Origin: Rhynchopus euleeides
Lineage: Eukaryota; Euglenozoa; Diplonemea; Diplonemida; Diplonemidae
Reading direction: 5' to 3'
NCBI GenBank assembly: GCA_963210315.1
Contig: OY723296.1
Coordinates: forward strand, 806,001-870,000
DNA: 64,000 bases
Shown here: positions 30,003 through 40,281 of the stretch, piece by piece
Numbering within the stretch: position 1 is the first letter of the stretch
How the letters are laid out: the number at the start of each line of letters is the position of its first letter
Program-made: the position numbers and the translations under genes
The notes under the pieces: generated by a model
Database searches by the model: none
Seen by the model: the letters and a program-made list of their open reading frames with translations, nothing else
Told to the model about the DNA's origin: nothing

Positions 30003-32261
30003 ATGTCTGGGGAAGAGGAACAGCTCTTCACCATCGTTGCCTCTGTTGAGGGGTTGAGATGCCTCGCGGGGACCATCGCAGGATGTGTCACCCACGAGAA
30101 GCTGCTGGCGCTGCTTGAGGAGGTGGGGCTGCAACCGGAGGGTGACTGTCTCGAGGTGCATCTGCTGAAGGGTGGTGACGTTAATTCATTGGAGATGCGG
30201 CCTCTCCCAGAAGGCCTGTGGCAGAACGCGCTCCCGGGCTCGGCGCTGTTCCTTCCGGCGAAGGCAGAGACAGTGCCAGCATCCCGCCTGGACGTGCGCG
30301 ACTGGGTCGACACCGCCATGCAGTGCCACACCCCTGTCTCTAACATCCACACCCTCATCACCAAGTTCAAGGGCGAGACGGTGACCCGCCATGCGGTGGA
30401 GATGTCGTGGCAGCAGTCGCTACTGCTACGGGATGTGTTGTTTTTACGGGAGACGCAGGGCATCCGGGAGAACGGCGAACTTGTGTTAATTCACGACCTC
30501 ACACCAGTGTTTGCGGACCCGTCAAACACTACCAAGCTTGGGCACTTTACGGTGCAGTACAGGGTGAACGGGATCCTCCGCTACCACGTGCTCGCCACAT
30601 ATCTGACGCTGTCATCTGATGGACCCACTACCAGAGTTGACCTGGCCGTCGCCTTTAAACGGTTTTCGGACCTGGCCTCTTCAGGCCAGTTCTCCGTCCT
30701 CGGCAAGGATGACGTGGGGTTGTCCGAGGAGTCGTTCTCGGCTTTCTTTCTGGACCGCGGTGCCAGTCTGAAACCCGAGCTGCAGAGCGTTGTCGTTGTG
30801 TTCGAGCCCCACCACCGCCTGCATCTGGCCTTCCGGCGAGTCATTGAGCCTGACTTGCCCTTCATGACTCTGATGTGCTATGCTGCCAACTACTGTGCCG
30901 CAGCACCAGAGTTCGCCGCCTACCTCCACAGCACGGTAGGCATCACCATCAGCAGCTTCCTGTGGCAGCGGGCCACAAACGGCCGCTTCCTCAGTGGTGC
31001 AGCTGCCTGCTTCTCGCTGTCGGCTCGCTGCGGGGAGCTCACCGTCGCTGAGCACCTGCACACCTTCTTCTCGATGACGACGACGGAATCGTCGACAAAG
31101 AAGGTGGCAGTGAAAAACTGCCTTGCTGATCGCAGCGCCATCGACAAAGTGTGCCTCTACGGGAAGCTTTTCAGCAAGGTCTTGTACCCTCTGCTGACCA
31201 CCATCGCAGACTCAGGGAGTTTCACCACCGACCCCAAATCGTTGGGATGGCTGCAGATGTACTGGCGCTCGGGGGCCTTCGACCTCTTCTCTGCGGCCAG
31301 GAGTGAAGCGACGCTGGAGGCGTGCAGCTCTGACGGGGACCTGACCGTCTTCCAGAGCGCCACTTCATGCAGGATGGTGACGGTAGGGCGGCTGCGCTTC
31401 CACACCTCGCCGCAGTGTCCCTCCCTCGACATCCGGGAAGTCAGCGATAGTGACCTGGACGGCGTCCGGCCGGATGACTTAGTGCAGCACGGCCTCGATG
31501 CCTACTTTGGGAAGCAAGGCATCCCAACCGAAAGCCGGCTCATGCCCGTAGTGTCCTTCGACAGCGGCGTGGAGTTCTTCCGCACCGCCCTGGTCATTAT
31601 CGGGACGAGCATGCTGGTGGAAGCGGTGAGGTTCGGGGCAGCCAGCGAGGAGACACGCGCGGTGCAGCCGTCGGTGTCGTTTGGCCCGGCCCTCTTGGAA
31701 GGGATGTGCGGGAGGTCTAAGCGTGTCATCGAAGTGGCTGGACACTCATCCGTTCGTGACGACTTTGTCCGTGCTCACTGCTGTATTCCTGAGCATTTCT
31801 CTGATACTGATTTGAAAACTCTGCATGCTGAGGTTGGTGAGCCGAAACTCACTACGATAGTGCGTTCCCGTATTCCGGAGACTACGAAGGAGCGCAAGCT
31901 TCGGATTGGGAAGCGGAAACTTGAAGACTTGAAATCAGCATTCGAAAAAGAGGAATCAAGGAAGGAAAAGCGAATTGCAAGAGAGACTGCCCTCAATGAC
32001 ATTGTCCTCCGTTTTGATTATTCCGATAGCTTCACAAACTCGGAACTGATTAATCAAGCTCAAAAGCGTGGCAAGCGAGGTGTACAGAATGCCTCGAAAT
32101 CACGGTTGATGCAAATCCTTCGTGAATTTGATAAAGCCCGCACAAAAGAAGAGCTGCAGGAGATTTGTGCCGAACGTGGGATTGAACGAAACGTTCAAAA
32201 TGACCGCGTGGACTGGCTGCTGGCAGCTCTCAAGAAGCAGGATAAAAAGGATCATGCGTGA
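30003..32261 (+). CDS. Element U ORF1, unknown protein (752 aa)
   Basis: An uninterrupted frame starts at MSGEEEQLF after ACAACA; the frame is open upstream to 29697 but that part is low complexity. Codon composition and the alternating hydrophobic pattern look truly coding. About residues 1-100 form a small alpha/beta-like region; about 100-650 is a large globular region with many Phe, Leu and Trp residues. About 650-752 is basic and helical, with a segment (SDSFTNSELINQAQKRGKR) resembling a SAP- or helix-extended-loop DNA-binding motif. No transposase, integrase, polymerase or capsid family is recognised, and no clear DDE triad can be assigned. ORF2 follows in the same direction with a 129-nt gap. 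Its location between inverted repeats makes it the best candidate for the elements own recombinase. Confidence 0.75.
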   Translation: MSGEEEQLFTIVASVEGLRCLAGTIAGCVTHEKLLALLEEVGLQPEGDCLEVHLLKGGDVNSLEMRPLPEGLWQNALPGSALFLPAKAETVPASRLDVRDWVDTAMQCHTPVSNIHTLITKFKGETVTRHAVEMSWQQSLLLRDVLFLRETQGIRENGELVLIHDLTPVFADPSNTTKLGHFTVQYRVNGILRYHVLATYLTLSSDGPTTRVDLAVAFKRFSDLASSGQFSVLGKDDVGLSEESFSAFFLDRGASLKPELQSVVVVFEPHHRLHLAFRRVIEPDLPFMTLMCYAANYCAAAPEFAAYLHSTVGITISSFLWQRATNGRFLSGAAACFSLSARCGELTVAEHLHTFFSMTTTESSTKKVAVKNCLADRSAIDKVCLYGKLFSKVLYPLLTTIADSGSFTTDPKSLGWLQMYWRSGAFDLFSAARSEATLEACSSDGDLTVFQSATSCRMVTVGRLRFHTSPQCPSLDIREVSDSDLDGVRPDDLVQHGLDAYFGKQGIPTESRLMPVVSFDSGVEFFRTALVIIGTSMLVEAVRFGAASEETRAVQPSVSFGPALLEGMCGRSKRVIEVAGHSSVRDDFVRAHCCIPEHFSDTDLKTLHAEVGEPKLTTIVRSRIPETTKERKLRIGKRKLEDLKSAFEKEESRKEKRIARETALNDIVLRFDYSDSFTNSELINQAQKRGKRGVQNASKSRLMQILREFDKARTKEELQEICAERGIERNVQNDRVDWLLAALKKQDKKDHA

Positions 32262-32390
32262 TAAAATGAAAGGGCTGCTGCTACTCTTCACCCCCCCCCC
32301 CCACCCCCCGCTTTGATTTCGTTGCTGGATCAATGCAGTGCCTTCAATCACACACTTCGCCCACTCCAGGAGAATATTATACAAGGCCCA

Positions 32391-33299
32391 ATGCAGTGCG
32401 TAACGGTGAAGTACAGCCTGCGGTATCGCGAGAAGGAGTTCGGCAGCTTTGCCGAGCCGTTGCTCGTGACGAGTGTCGACACGTTCGACACCGTGTGGAA
32501 GGCGTTTGAGACACGCCTTCCTCCCAAACAGGGTCGCAAAAAATCCGAGAGTGAGCGGGACTACAAGAGGCGCGTCCGAGCGATCTGGAGAGCGCACTCC
32601 TTTCTCTGTGGCAAGGACGCAGTCGTGGTTGGGTCGGTGCAGTTCGAACACGGGGAGAACACCTTGGAGATTGCAAGTGATGATACGCTCACAGCCTTCA
32701 GGGCGATGCAAGGTGCCACCCTGAAGGTGGCCCTCGACATTAAGGCGAGCGTCGACCGAGGGGTCGACGAAAAGCTGAAGAAGGCGCTGCTGGCACGGGA
32801 CCCCGCGGGGTATACGGAGGTCACCGCCACACAGGCAACCTCCGCTGACAACGTCCAGGAGACGTTATCAGAGGGGATCACAACGGCACTAGAGATCTGT
32901 GTCACGGGATCCAGGCGCCCACTCTCCCTCGACGGTCTGGGGATTGTTGTTGGGCATGGTGTCGTTACCTGCAGCTGCAAGAAAAAGATTCCGAGCCACG
33001 TCGGAAAATTGAGCAGTACCGATGCATTTCTACGCCACGCAACGAGCTGCAAGACACTGAAGAAGAAGCTGGATCATCCCGACGAGCTGAAGCAGGCACC
33101 GCGCCAAAGGGCACCCCGAAAGACAGCTGCAAAGCCGGCGTCGAAACCCGCACCGAAGGCTGCCAGCGCTGCAACACCTGAAGAACCTGAAGAACCTGCA
33201 GCACCTGCAGCACCTGAAGCGCCTGCACCCGCACTGACCCCGGAACAGCAAGAACTCCTTGAGTTTGGGAACCCGGCAAAGAGACAGAGAACTGGCTGA
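32391..33299 (+). CDS. Element U ORF2, unknown basic protein with a Cys/His motif (302 aa)
   Basis: The start is at MQCVTVKYSL; 26 more codons are open upstream. The first ~165 residues are globular with mixed charge (RERDYKRRVRAIWRAHSFLC and KASVDRGVDEKLKKALLA areas). About residues 185-235 carry a possible zinc site (C-x-C, then H and C about 20 residues later: TCSCKKKIPS ... FLRHATSC). A Lys/Ala/Pro-rich tail with an (EP)(AP) repeat and a final acidic-basic stretch follows. It probably binds nucleic acid. Unknown family. It lies head-to-tail with ORF1 inside element U. Confidence 0.75.
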   Translation: MQCVTVKYSLRYREKEFGSFAEPLLVTSVDTFDTVWKAFETRLPPKQGRKKSESERDYKRRVRAIWRAHSFLCGKDAVVVGSVQFEHGENTLEIASDDTLTAFRAMQGATLKVALDIKASVDRGVDEKLKKALLARDPAGYTEVTATQATSADNVQETLSEGITTALEICVTGSRRPLSLDGLGIVVGHGVVTCSCKKKIPSHVGKLSSTDAFLRHATSCKTLKKKLDHPDELKQAPRQRAPRKTAAKPASKPAPKAASAATPEEPEEPAAPAAPEAPAPALTPEQQELLEFGNPAKRQRTG

Positions 33300-33387
33300 G
33301 GCCGGAAAAGGGGACCAAAAAATGAGACCCCCCCCCCCTTTTCACTACGCACAAACTACGCAATATGGGGTCGTCAGGGGCACCATT

Positions 33388-34885
33388 TAAACGTTTTAAA
33401 GTTTAAAACGCCGTTTTAAATTATTTAAAACGGGGTTTAAAACGGGGTTTAAAACGGCAAAAAACCCTGCAAAATATAGGGGGAGACTTTTCGATTTTTT
33501 TTTCTGGAACCCAAAATTGGTCGTTTTGGGCCATCTGAGGCCATCTTCGGCAAAAAAATCCAATTTTGAGGCTCCCTGGGGGTCCCAAATGGGTGAACAA
33601 ATTCCCTGTGTGAAATAGCCTATTGCAGGCCTTTTGAGCATGATCAGGCAAACACAGCTGTGTGGCAGGGCTTTCTGCGAAAATTCGCCTCCTGGTGAAG
33701 TGGGCTACTTTTCACCCTCCATTCACCCTGGCCTCAACCCGTTCCTCTGCTCACCCTGACGCAAGCTCATGCCCTCATCGTTGACAATCACCCAGAAAAG
33801 ATTCAGGATGGTACAGTACAGACTCGGGTGCACGAACGATCCAACGGTGGTGCCTGTTTGACTTGCTGGTGTATGGTTGATCATTGCTTGTTACGTACAT
33901 TTCGCTTTCTCAGCGCCCCCGCCTTCACCGAAACCCGATGCCCAACACGAGCGGTGTGGCGCCCGTGGTACTGACCCCTTCGGACCTTAACTCCAGCGGT
34001 AGCCGCCGGTTTCTTCAAAGAAACTCATCGATGATGTCCCCCCAGAGTGCAGGTTCCTGCTGCCTACCCACGATCATTAGGGTGCCGAGAGAATGGCTAG
34101 GTGATCAATAATTGTCCCAAACACTAGCTTGGCAACAGCCAGAGCAACCCCAGGTGGGGCGCAGCCGAGTGCTGCAACCATCGTTCTGACAGCAACAACA
34201 TCACCTGGCTGTCTTGTTGAACACAGCCGTGATGAAGCTGGCTGCACTTCCTGTTTGGAGTTCATCGGGATCCGTTCTGCAAAAGTGAAAGTTGGAGGCA
34301 AAGAATACATCGCCTTTTGTAGGCTTCTCTCGATCAGAGAAGTCGGGCATCCATAGGAGAGTAAAGAGAATACAGATATGCTCCTCTCAAAGAGGGGCAG
34401 GCCAAAGGTAGGCTCCAGGTGGCAACTGGAACTGTGCAACTTTTCCAGAAGGTGCTTCCAGGACTGTCGAAGGAGCTGGTGGAGTTCGCTGGGTCCATTG
34501 CCACCCCCATCATGGTGATCCGGCCTTCAACCTGCGACTTTGTATCATGGATTCAGCTCAAAAGGGTGCACATCGAGTGATGCAAGATGAAGATTCGACA
34601 CTCCAGAAATATGCTGATGTCAAACTGCATTATTCCTGAGAACAACGGAGGGGGTGTGCCAACTGATGCCGGTGCGATTGATGCAACCCTCACCACAACG
34701 TCAGTGCCACCTATTTTCCACCAATAATGTGTCCGCTGTGACAGGAATGCAGGAATAATCACCCAGAATATGAGCTGGGGGGCCTCAGGGGGCATGGAAA
34801 TTTTTTTTTGGCCGAATTTTTTTTGGTGTGAAAACACCACAGAAACGCCCTGTTTTAACCCCCGTTTTAAACTCCGTTTTAAATT
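33388..34885. other. Right part of element U without recognised gene
   Basis: Begins with several inverted TTTAAAACGGGG units (33400-33470), then a degenerate copy of the TTTCGAATTTTTTTT block (33480-33570) that recurs in elements Y and Z. 33650-34550 is moderate-GC sequence with only short open frames (up to about 120 codons, both strands) that resemble nothing known. At 34796-34830 there is an inverted fragment of the T-run block. Confidence 0.5.
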
Positions 34886-35232
34886 ACCGTATACGTAAAT
34901 ATTATGGAACGTAAATATTATGGAACGGGCCCATTTTTGGCCGGTCCGTTCCATAATATTTACGTTCCATAATATTTACAGGGCCAGTTGGGGACTCGGT
35001 GGTGAGGACGGCTTGCGTCAGGAATCGCGCGAAAAGTGCACGAGTAGGTCCCGTCAGGGACTCTGTATGCCGTCCGATCACCTGGTCCAAGTCCCCGAGT
35101 CGCAGAAAGCCCTGTAAATATTATGGAACGAAAAAAATCTGGAACGCCAACCCACCAGCGTTCCAAAATATTTACGTTCCATAATATTTACGTTCCATAA
35201 TATTTACGTTCCAAAATATTTACGTATACGGT
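34886..35232. mobile_element. 347-bp MITE, ACCGTATACG family, copy 1
   Basis: The ends ACCGTATACGTAAATATT and complement flank an internal ladder of GGAACGTAAATATTATGG units in both orientations. The second copy (58732-59078) has exactly the same length and is in opposite orientation. The unique core codes for nothing obvious. Flanks are AATT on both sides (34882-34885 and 35233-35236). Confidence 0.85.
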
Positions 35233-35312
35233 AATTTAAAACGCGTTTTAATTTAAAACATTTAAAACATTTAAAACGTTTAAAACGTAAAGTTTTAAAT
35301 GGGGGCTAACAA

Positions 35313-35773
35313 CAATGGGGGAGGGGAGGGCTTGTCTGGGAGTGCATCCCTACTGTGTTCTGCTGCACCCAGCGGGATGGAGGGGGGGACGTGATGCACC
35401 CCAGCAAGAGGCTGGACACCGCAATCACTGGAGCCACATTGGAGGTGTGCATCGGGCCGCCTGAAAAGGTTCGGGCCGAGACGAGAACCTCGTAGAGGGG
35501 AGAGGAGCACAGGCATAATAGGTTAGAATCGTTCAAAATCATTCAAATAGCGTGATCAATACGGCAGCCGAAGGCAATGAATATCTACTCCCAGGTGTGT
35601 CAAATGAATATTCTTTCAGGAATTCCCGGAAACCACGGGAGGGGGGACAGCGGCGAACCCCGACCTCCAAGACACCCCCATCCTCCTCTTCTTCGTTTAG
35701 TGTGGGGCGCACCGAGCGAGCTCAGGTGCTGCCTCCACTGTGTGGCACACGCGATGTACAGCAATGCGTGGCT
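35313..35773. other. Spacer between element U and the PLAC8 gene
   Basis: No gene is seen; it contains short G-rich runs. It would include the PLAC8 3-prime UTR. Confidence 0.45.
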
Positions 35774-36346
35774 TCAGCCCATTACCAAGCAGTCGTCGCC
35801 TTCGGCTTCACTGAGGTAAACCTCGTTGTCAATTCCGGCGCGCCAGCCCTCCCATGTTGGCTTGCGCTTGCTCCAAAACAGGGGCGACATCACTTCAGCT
35901 TCGGGGTTCCGGGAGAAGGTTGAGTAGGGGAAACACAGCGGGTAAGGAATGTTGTTGGTGAACTTCCGTGATCGGGTCCGCAATCCGGTGTGCCCCCGCC
36001 ACACCAACTCGCGGCGCATCTGGCACAGCGAGCAGCAGGAGCAGAATATGCTGATGAAGCACGATTGCACACTGCTCTCGCGGATGTGGTACGTCCTAGC
36101 AAAGCGAGGCCGCTCCTCACAGGTAACCAAGGGGGCCAGCACGCAAATTAGGGGCGACACGAGCAGCACCAAGAATGCATCCAGGTACCTCTGCGTCACA
36201 GTGTCCTTGATGCCTGTTGCAAACCAATAGAACACCACCCATGGGTAGAGGAGGCAGACTTCGCAGCACAGCCCCATGTCGTCTGTGCATCCAAACAGGG
36301 ATTCCTGGAAGTACCCGGGCTGGACGAGGTCAGCAGGTCGGGACAT
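35774..36346 (-). CDS. PLAC8 family cysteine-rich protein (190 aa)
   Basis: The start is at MSRPADLVQPGYF; CTCGCAG lies about ten bases before it. Residues 8-100 show the PLAC8 signature: a Cys-rich first block (FGCTDDMGLCCEVCLLYPWV), a hydrophobic stretch typical of these membrane-associated proteins (FLVLLVSPLICVLAPLV), and a second block with the conserved R-x2-x-x-YHI and CFISIFCSCCSLCQMRREL. The C-terminal ~80 residues are Ser/Arg/Pro-rich. PLAC8 proteins act in metal homeostasis and cell-size control in plants and fungi and have varied roles elsewhere, usually at the plasma membrane. The role here is unknown. Confidence 0.88.
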   Translation of the reverse strand: MSRPADLVQPGYFQESLFGCTDDMGLCCEVCLLYPWVVFYWFATGIKDTVTQRYLDAFLVLLVSPLICVLAPLVTCEERPRFARTYHIRESSVQSCFISIFCSCCSLCQMRRELVWRGHTGLRTRSRKFTNNIPYPLCFPYSTFSRNPEAEVMSPLFWSKRKPTWEGWRAGIDNEVYLSEAEGDDCLVMG

Positions 36347-38019
36347 TGGGGTGTTGCCTGCGAGGTGGTGCCAGGAGGGTGGTGTACGCTGCGATGTGGT
36401 GGTGTTGTGCAGTTGGTCGGGTCGTAAGAATCCCAGGGGTGTTGGCTTCACAAAGGAGCAAACGAGATTCGCCGCTTCTGATCCTGCCTCCTGACTCGAG
36501 GGAGGCACCTTGCGAACCGCCAGTCCAGGGTCACACGCGAGTCAAGTGGAGTGAGGGTTTCATGTGTCACAATGTGTGTGTGTTCAAACCACACACAGCC
36601 AGGTGTGGTTCCTCTGCGTCTCTAAATTAAATCGTGGGTCAAGCGCTTCCGTGAACAGGTCTGCAGGCAGTCACCAAAATGCATTCGTGTGTGTCTGTGT
36701 GGTGACTTGTGTGGGTCGGCCGAGGGGTAGGAAAGTCGCGGAGGGGAACTGGATGTTCCACTCGGGACACACCTTGACGCATGACAACGAGGGAGCGGCA
36801 GTTGGGTGGGGGGTTGGGTCGGGGTGTGTACTGGCAAAATCAATGCCCGCGATGCCCACCCTCGCTTCGCCGGCGAGCCCAATGCTGTTCTGGAAGAACA
36901 CACCCACACCTGGCACCTCGCAGCAGGCTCTGGCACCGCCTTCGGCTGCCCGGGCTGGGCTGGCTGGACAGACCAGGAGGGGGCGTATTGAAGGTGGTCT
37001 GGGAGAGTGGTGTGCGGTTTCACGTTCCTGACAAAACACACGCAAAAAAGGGGAATGAAACAAATGTGGAAACGCCTGGCAGAACAGCAAGGCAAAAGGC
37101 AAATACAAAGAAGCAAAGAGCAGGTGGCAACATGCGGCAGTAGCCAATCCAGGCCGGAGTTGCCGTCAACGAGACATGGCCTGTCAATCCATTTGGGTGG
37201 AGCTGGCTCTGTCCAGGCTCCAAAAGCATCCGACATTGTGCAAAAAAAACCTAGCACGCAAGGTGGACACATTCGCGTGCACCTGTTGTCGGGAAGACAC
37301 CATACAAGAGAGGCAGAGGGGGAAGGGGGGTCGCTGTGTGAAGGTAAACTAGTGTGGAATAAGAACGGCACCCCCGATTCCAAGCGTGGCAATCAAACAG
37401 AGCCAGGTGGCCTGCGTCTGTGTTCACACCACGTCATATGTCTAGGGGCACCAAACAGCAAACAGAGGCGCACTGCTGGTGCAGAGAGGCACAGACCCCA
37501 GAGGCGTATGCCTTGTGGGGTGTGCATAAGGGTAAGAAGGACAAGAGGGTGACAGGATGAAATGAAGTGACGCAGGGTGATGTGCGTTGCTGCACCGCCT
37601 CTACGCACCGCCGAGTGCCAACCCTGAGGGACCGGTGGGGAGGGGAGGGAGGGACGGGGGGTTGTAGGTGGGGACTACTTTTTTCTGCAAATCCGGTTGG
37701 TCTTGTTCCTGAAAAAAGTGGACAACACGCCGGAATGGCTGGTTATCTTATCTTCCACTCATATGAGTCGTTCGGTCTCGAAGGGGTTGACAAAGCAGCA
37801 GTGCAAAGTGCAAGGAGAGATTGGGAAGTGCAGGGCGGTGGGGAACAGGGCGAGCGGAGGAGGGTTGCTCCAGACAACTCCGCCTGGTGGCGCAGCAGGG
37901 CACCCCTTTCCCCTTTCGGGAACCAAATAGTAAGAATCGCGTGCCCAGCAGACCCCTGGCAAGACACCACATGGCAACAGTGGGCCACCTCTCTCGAGGC
38001 ACACACAAGGGTGGTCTGT
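36347..38019. other. Intergenic region, possibly hiding a short multi-exon gene
   Basis: No complete gene can be assembled. The block 36622-37236 (minus) looks partly protein coding; see the separate entry. The rest is low complexity with T/C runs in the sense direction of the surrounding genes. Confidence 0.4.
36622..37236 (-). CDS. Possible split gene of unknown function (exons unresolved)
   Basis: On the minus strand, MSDAFGAWTEPAPPKWIDRP follows a T run and reads like a true N-terminus (from 37236). About 300 bp later, in another frame, GVGVFFQNSIGLAGEARVGI also looks like real protein. A convincing acceptor, TGTGTTTTGTCAG, lies near 37028, but I cannot find a set of GT-AG introns that joins the pieces in frame with confidence. 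It could be a small gene with two introns, a decayed gene, or chance. Unknown family. Confidence 0.3.
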   Translation of the reverse strand: MSDAFGAWTEPAPPKWIDRPCLVDGNSGLDWLLPHVATCSLLLCICLLPCCSARRFHICFIPLFCVCFVRNVKPHTTLPDHLQYAPSWSVQPAQPGQPKAVPEPAARCQVWVCSSRTALGSPAKRGWASRALILPVHTPTQPPTQLPLPRCHASRCVPSGTSSSPPRLSYPSADPHKSPHRHTRMHFGDCLQTCSRKRLTHDLI

Positions 38020-39597
38020 TCAGCCCGTGAAGAGGAAGCGCTGCCCCCTCTGCCCCGGAGAGCAGCCCACCTGCTTCAGGCTGCCCCCAGCCACCCCGAT
38101 GCACTTGCCGCTGTGGGAGGCGCGCAGCATGTAGCTCCCTCCGGGGGCAGGCACCGCCACAAACACGTCCGACTTCAGAGCGCGGCAGCGCCACGGAACC
38201 AGCGCCGCCCCGGTAGCGCGAGAGGCACGCTGCACAGCGAGGCACCGCTGCGACTGCATGCTGACGAGGGCATAGCCGCCACCCCTGGCCTGCAGGCGCC
38301 ACTGCTGGTTCCGCGCCCGTGACGGTGCCGACAGGCGCACCCTGCCGCCTGACAGCTGCAACCTCCGCGACCCGAACAGCGACACACGGTACACACGCCC
38401 AGCCACCAGCTTCCCGCCCTTCCGCGGGGCGGGCGTCGGCGGGGCGGGGCGCGGCTGCGGCCTCGGCTGCGGGGCAGGAGCAGGAGGGGAGGCGCCGAAG
38501 GGGATGGTGTGGCGTGCGTAGCCCGACATCTTCGGCAGGATGCTGCGCCAGCCCTGCGCCACGTTGGCCTTCCCGGGGATCCCCACAACCTTGCCCCCGA
38601 ACCGCACAGCAGGGTTGGAGAAGATGGGCTGCCTCGCGTAGCACATGATGGTGATGCCGCGAACTCCGTAGCGTGAATGACGCTGCCCTTCCTTGACGCA
38701 GTGGCCCGCACCACTCAGGTGACCCGCCTCGTGTGCAAAGACATTCGGACGGCCGTTGATGAGGACGGCTGCACGCCTGCCTCCAACTTGCCCAAGGCCC
38801 ATCGTACTACCGTCGTTGTTGAATTCCTGCATCGCAAAGGTGATGTCCGCACCGGAGCTCGCCATCTCCTTTTGGAACCACCGCACCTGCTGGGACATCG
38901 CCCCCCTCAGCCCAGGGTTCGCGGGGTGTGTCGCCACACCCACCAGGCGCAGGCGCCCGTTCGTCACCTTGCTGTTGCGCAGCGCCATGTTGGTCCAGCT
39001 GATGAGCGACTGCGCCTTGGCACGGATGCTCCCGGTGACACGCTTCGCTGCTGCGTTGGAGAACCCGACGAACACATCGACGACGTGCTGCCCGCTGCGG
39101 TCCTTCTCGCCCCCAGGCACCGCCAGCACATCCGCCTCGCGCACTGCAGAGCTGTCGCCTGCCTCGTCAGCATCCTGGGCCTCGTCACCCTCACCCTCAC
39201 CCTCAGGAACAGCTTCCCAGACGTAGTGTTCTGCTGGCGGTGCCGCACGCCCCAGCTGGAAGGCCCTGCCGTCTGCCGTGGTGAGGAACGCCTCGACAGC
39301 CATGTCGCCGTGGTCCAATGTCACCAGCAGGTTGGCGAAGCCCTGTTCGTCTGTGAGCGCATCCCCTTCGCCAGCTTCACCAGCATCAGGCCCGGCAGCA
39401 GCTGCGTGTGCCTCCACCGTCTCCAGGTCCCCGTCGCGCATCCGCGACAGGACGCGGTAGCTGAACGCGGCACCTGATTCGGTCAACACACGGCCGCTCC
39501 GCCCGCTCTGGAAACGCGCAAACTCGGCCTCCATCGTGGTGCCGTGCTGCTGTGCCAAGACACCCCCTGCAAGCAGGAGCACCGCATAGCGCAACAT
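38020..39597 (-). CDS. Secreted metzincin metalloprotease with C-terminal ricin-B-type lectin domain (525 aa)
   Basis: Residues 1-15 (MLRYAVLLLAGGVLA) form a signal peptide. About 20-165 is an acidic propeptide-like region. About 170-365 is a metzincin catalytic domain: a VVDVFVGFSNAAAK beginning typical of reprolysin-like proteases, the zinc motif HEAGHLSGAGH at 289-299, and a Met-turn ITIMCY at 315-320. A Pro/Ala/Gln linker (about 370-392) leads to a beta-trefoil ricin-B-type domain (about 397-525) with repeated QQWRL, RCLAVQ and KCIGV blocks. It would act outside the cell or in the secretory pathway, cleaving proteins while the lectin domain binds glycans. CCTTTGCAG lies about 40 bases before the start. 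Confidence 0.9.
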   Translation of the reverse strand: MLRYAVLLLAGGVLAQQHGTTMEAEFARFQSGRSGRVLTESGAAFSYRVLSRMRDGDLETVEAHAAAAGPDAGEAGEGDALTDEQGFANLLVTLDHGDMAVEAFLTTADGRAFQLGRAAPPAEHYVWEAVPEGEGEGDEAQDADEAGDSSAVREADVLAVPGGEKDRSGQHVVDVFVGFSNAAAKRVTGSIRAKAQSLISWTNMALRNSKVTNGRLRLVGVATHPANPGLRGAMSQQVRWFQKEMASSGADITFAMQEFNNDGSTMGLGQVGGRRAAVLINGRPNVFAHEAGHLSGAGHCVKEGQRHSRYGVRGITIMCYARQPIFSNPAVRFGGKVVGIPGKANVAQGWRSILPKMSGYARHTIPFGASPPAPAPQPRPQPRPAPPTPAPRKGGKLVAGRVYRVSLFGSRRLQLSGGRVRLSAPSRARNQQWRLQARGGGYALVSMQSQRCLAVQRASRATGAALVPWRCRALKSDVFVAVPAPGGSYMLRASHSGKCIGVAGGSLKQVGCSPGQRGQRFLFTG

Positions 39598-40281
39598 CCC
39601 ACAGGTCGGGTGGCTCTGTCTGGCTACTGCCTATCACCTGCAAAGGGGGCTGTGATGGTGTGGTGGTGTGATGCTGTGGTGGTGTGGTGGGGGAGTCTTG
39701 CTCGGTCAGAGGATACAAAGGAGATAGGGGGAGGGTCCAAGCCTCATGAGAGGCCGTCATCTCACGTGTACATCGGGCCGTGGTCTCACAGAAGGGACCC
39801 GGCAACCTCATCTCTGACCCACACTCCTCTGCACCGCAGCAGCGATGTCTGCCGTGTCAAGCGACACCCAGCCCATGCTTCACCTTCTTGACAACGTGTT
39901 ACAGCACGACCAGTCCAAATCACCACATGGGTTCCAAACACTCTCACTTCCTTGTGTGAGATATGACAAAACGCAAACGGAACAACGCAAAGTTCCCCAC
40001 CTCCCCTCCCCTCGAAACCTATGCCGATAACGGCAGAAGACCCTCCCCTGTGGGGGTCTTCGCTGGTCGACAAACTTCGACAAATTTCGTCAGTTTTCAG
40101 CCAATTCAACAGGAAATGCACCAAAATGCACTGACGACCACCCCGTAGCGAAGACCCCCTGTATGTATGGCACAAGTCAATCCTGACTCTGCAAATCTCA
40201 GAAGGCTGGCCAAAAAACTGCCCTCCGCCTATTGGCACTCCACTCCGCCGCTCGCAACTGGGAAAGCAAAACAAACCCAGA
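39598..40281. other. Intergenic region with a MITE
   Basis: No gene is seen. It contains G/T-rich sequence and the 108-bp MITE at 40052-40159. It would hold the metzincin 5-prime UTR and the downstream region of NDUFAF7. Confidence 0.5.
40052..40159. mobile_element. 108-bp MITE, GGGGGTCTTCGCT family, copy b
   Basis: 13-bp perfect inverted-repeat ends. Flanked by a direct TGT on both sides (40049-40051 and 40160-40162), a 3-bp target duplication. Confidence 0.9.

Larger units (their letters stand above)
29591..35312. mobile_element. Element U, 5.7-kb inverted-repeat element with two plus-strand genes
   Basis: TTGTTAG at 29591-29597 and its complement at 35306-35312 bound A/T-rich arms of repeated TTTAAAACGTTT units on both sides. 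A second inverted pair lies inside: ATGGTGCCCCTGA at 29629-29641 and its complement at 33374-33386. A ~34-bp block, TTTTCACTACGCACAAACTA plus flanks, is present in direct orientation next to each inner end (about 29651 and 33341). The elements coding part (30003-33299) lies between the inner ends on the plus strand, against the direction of all host genes. About 33480-33570 is a degenerate copy of a block found inside elements Y and Z. The outer boundary is less certain than the inner one. Confidence 0.65.
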
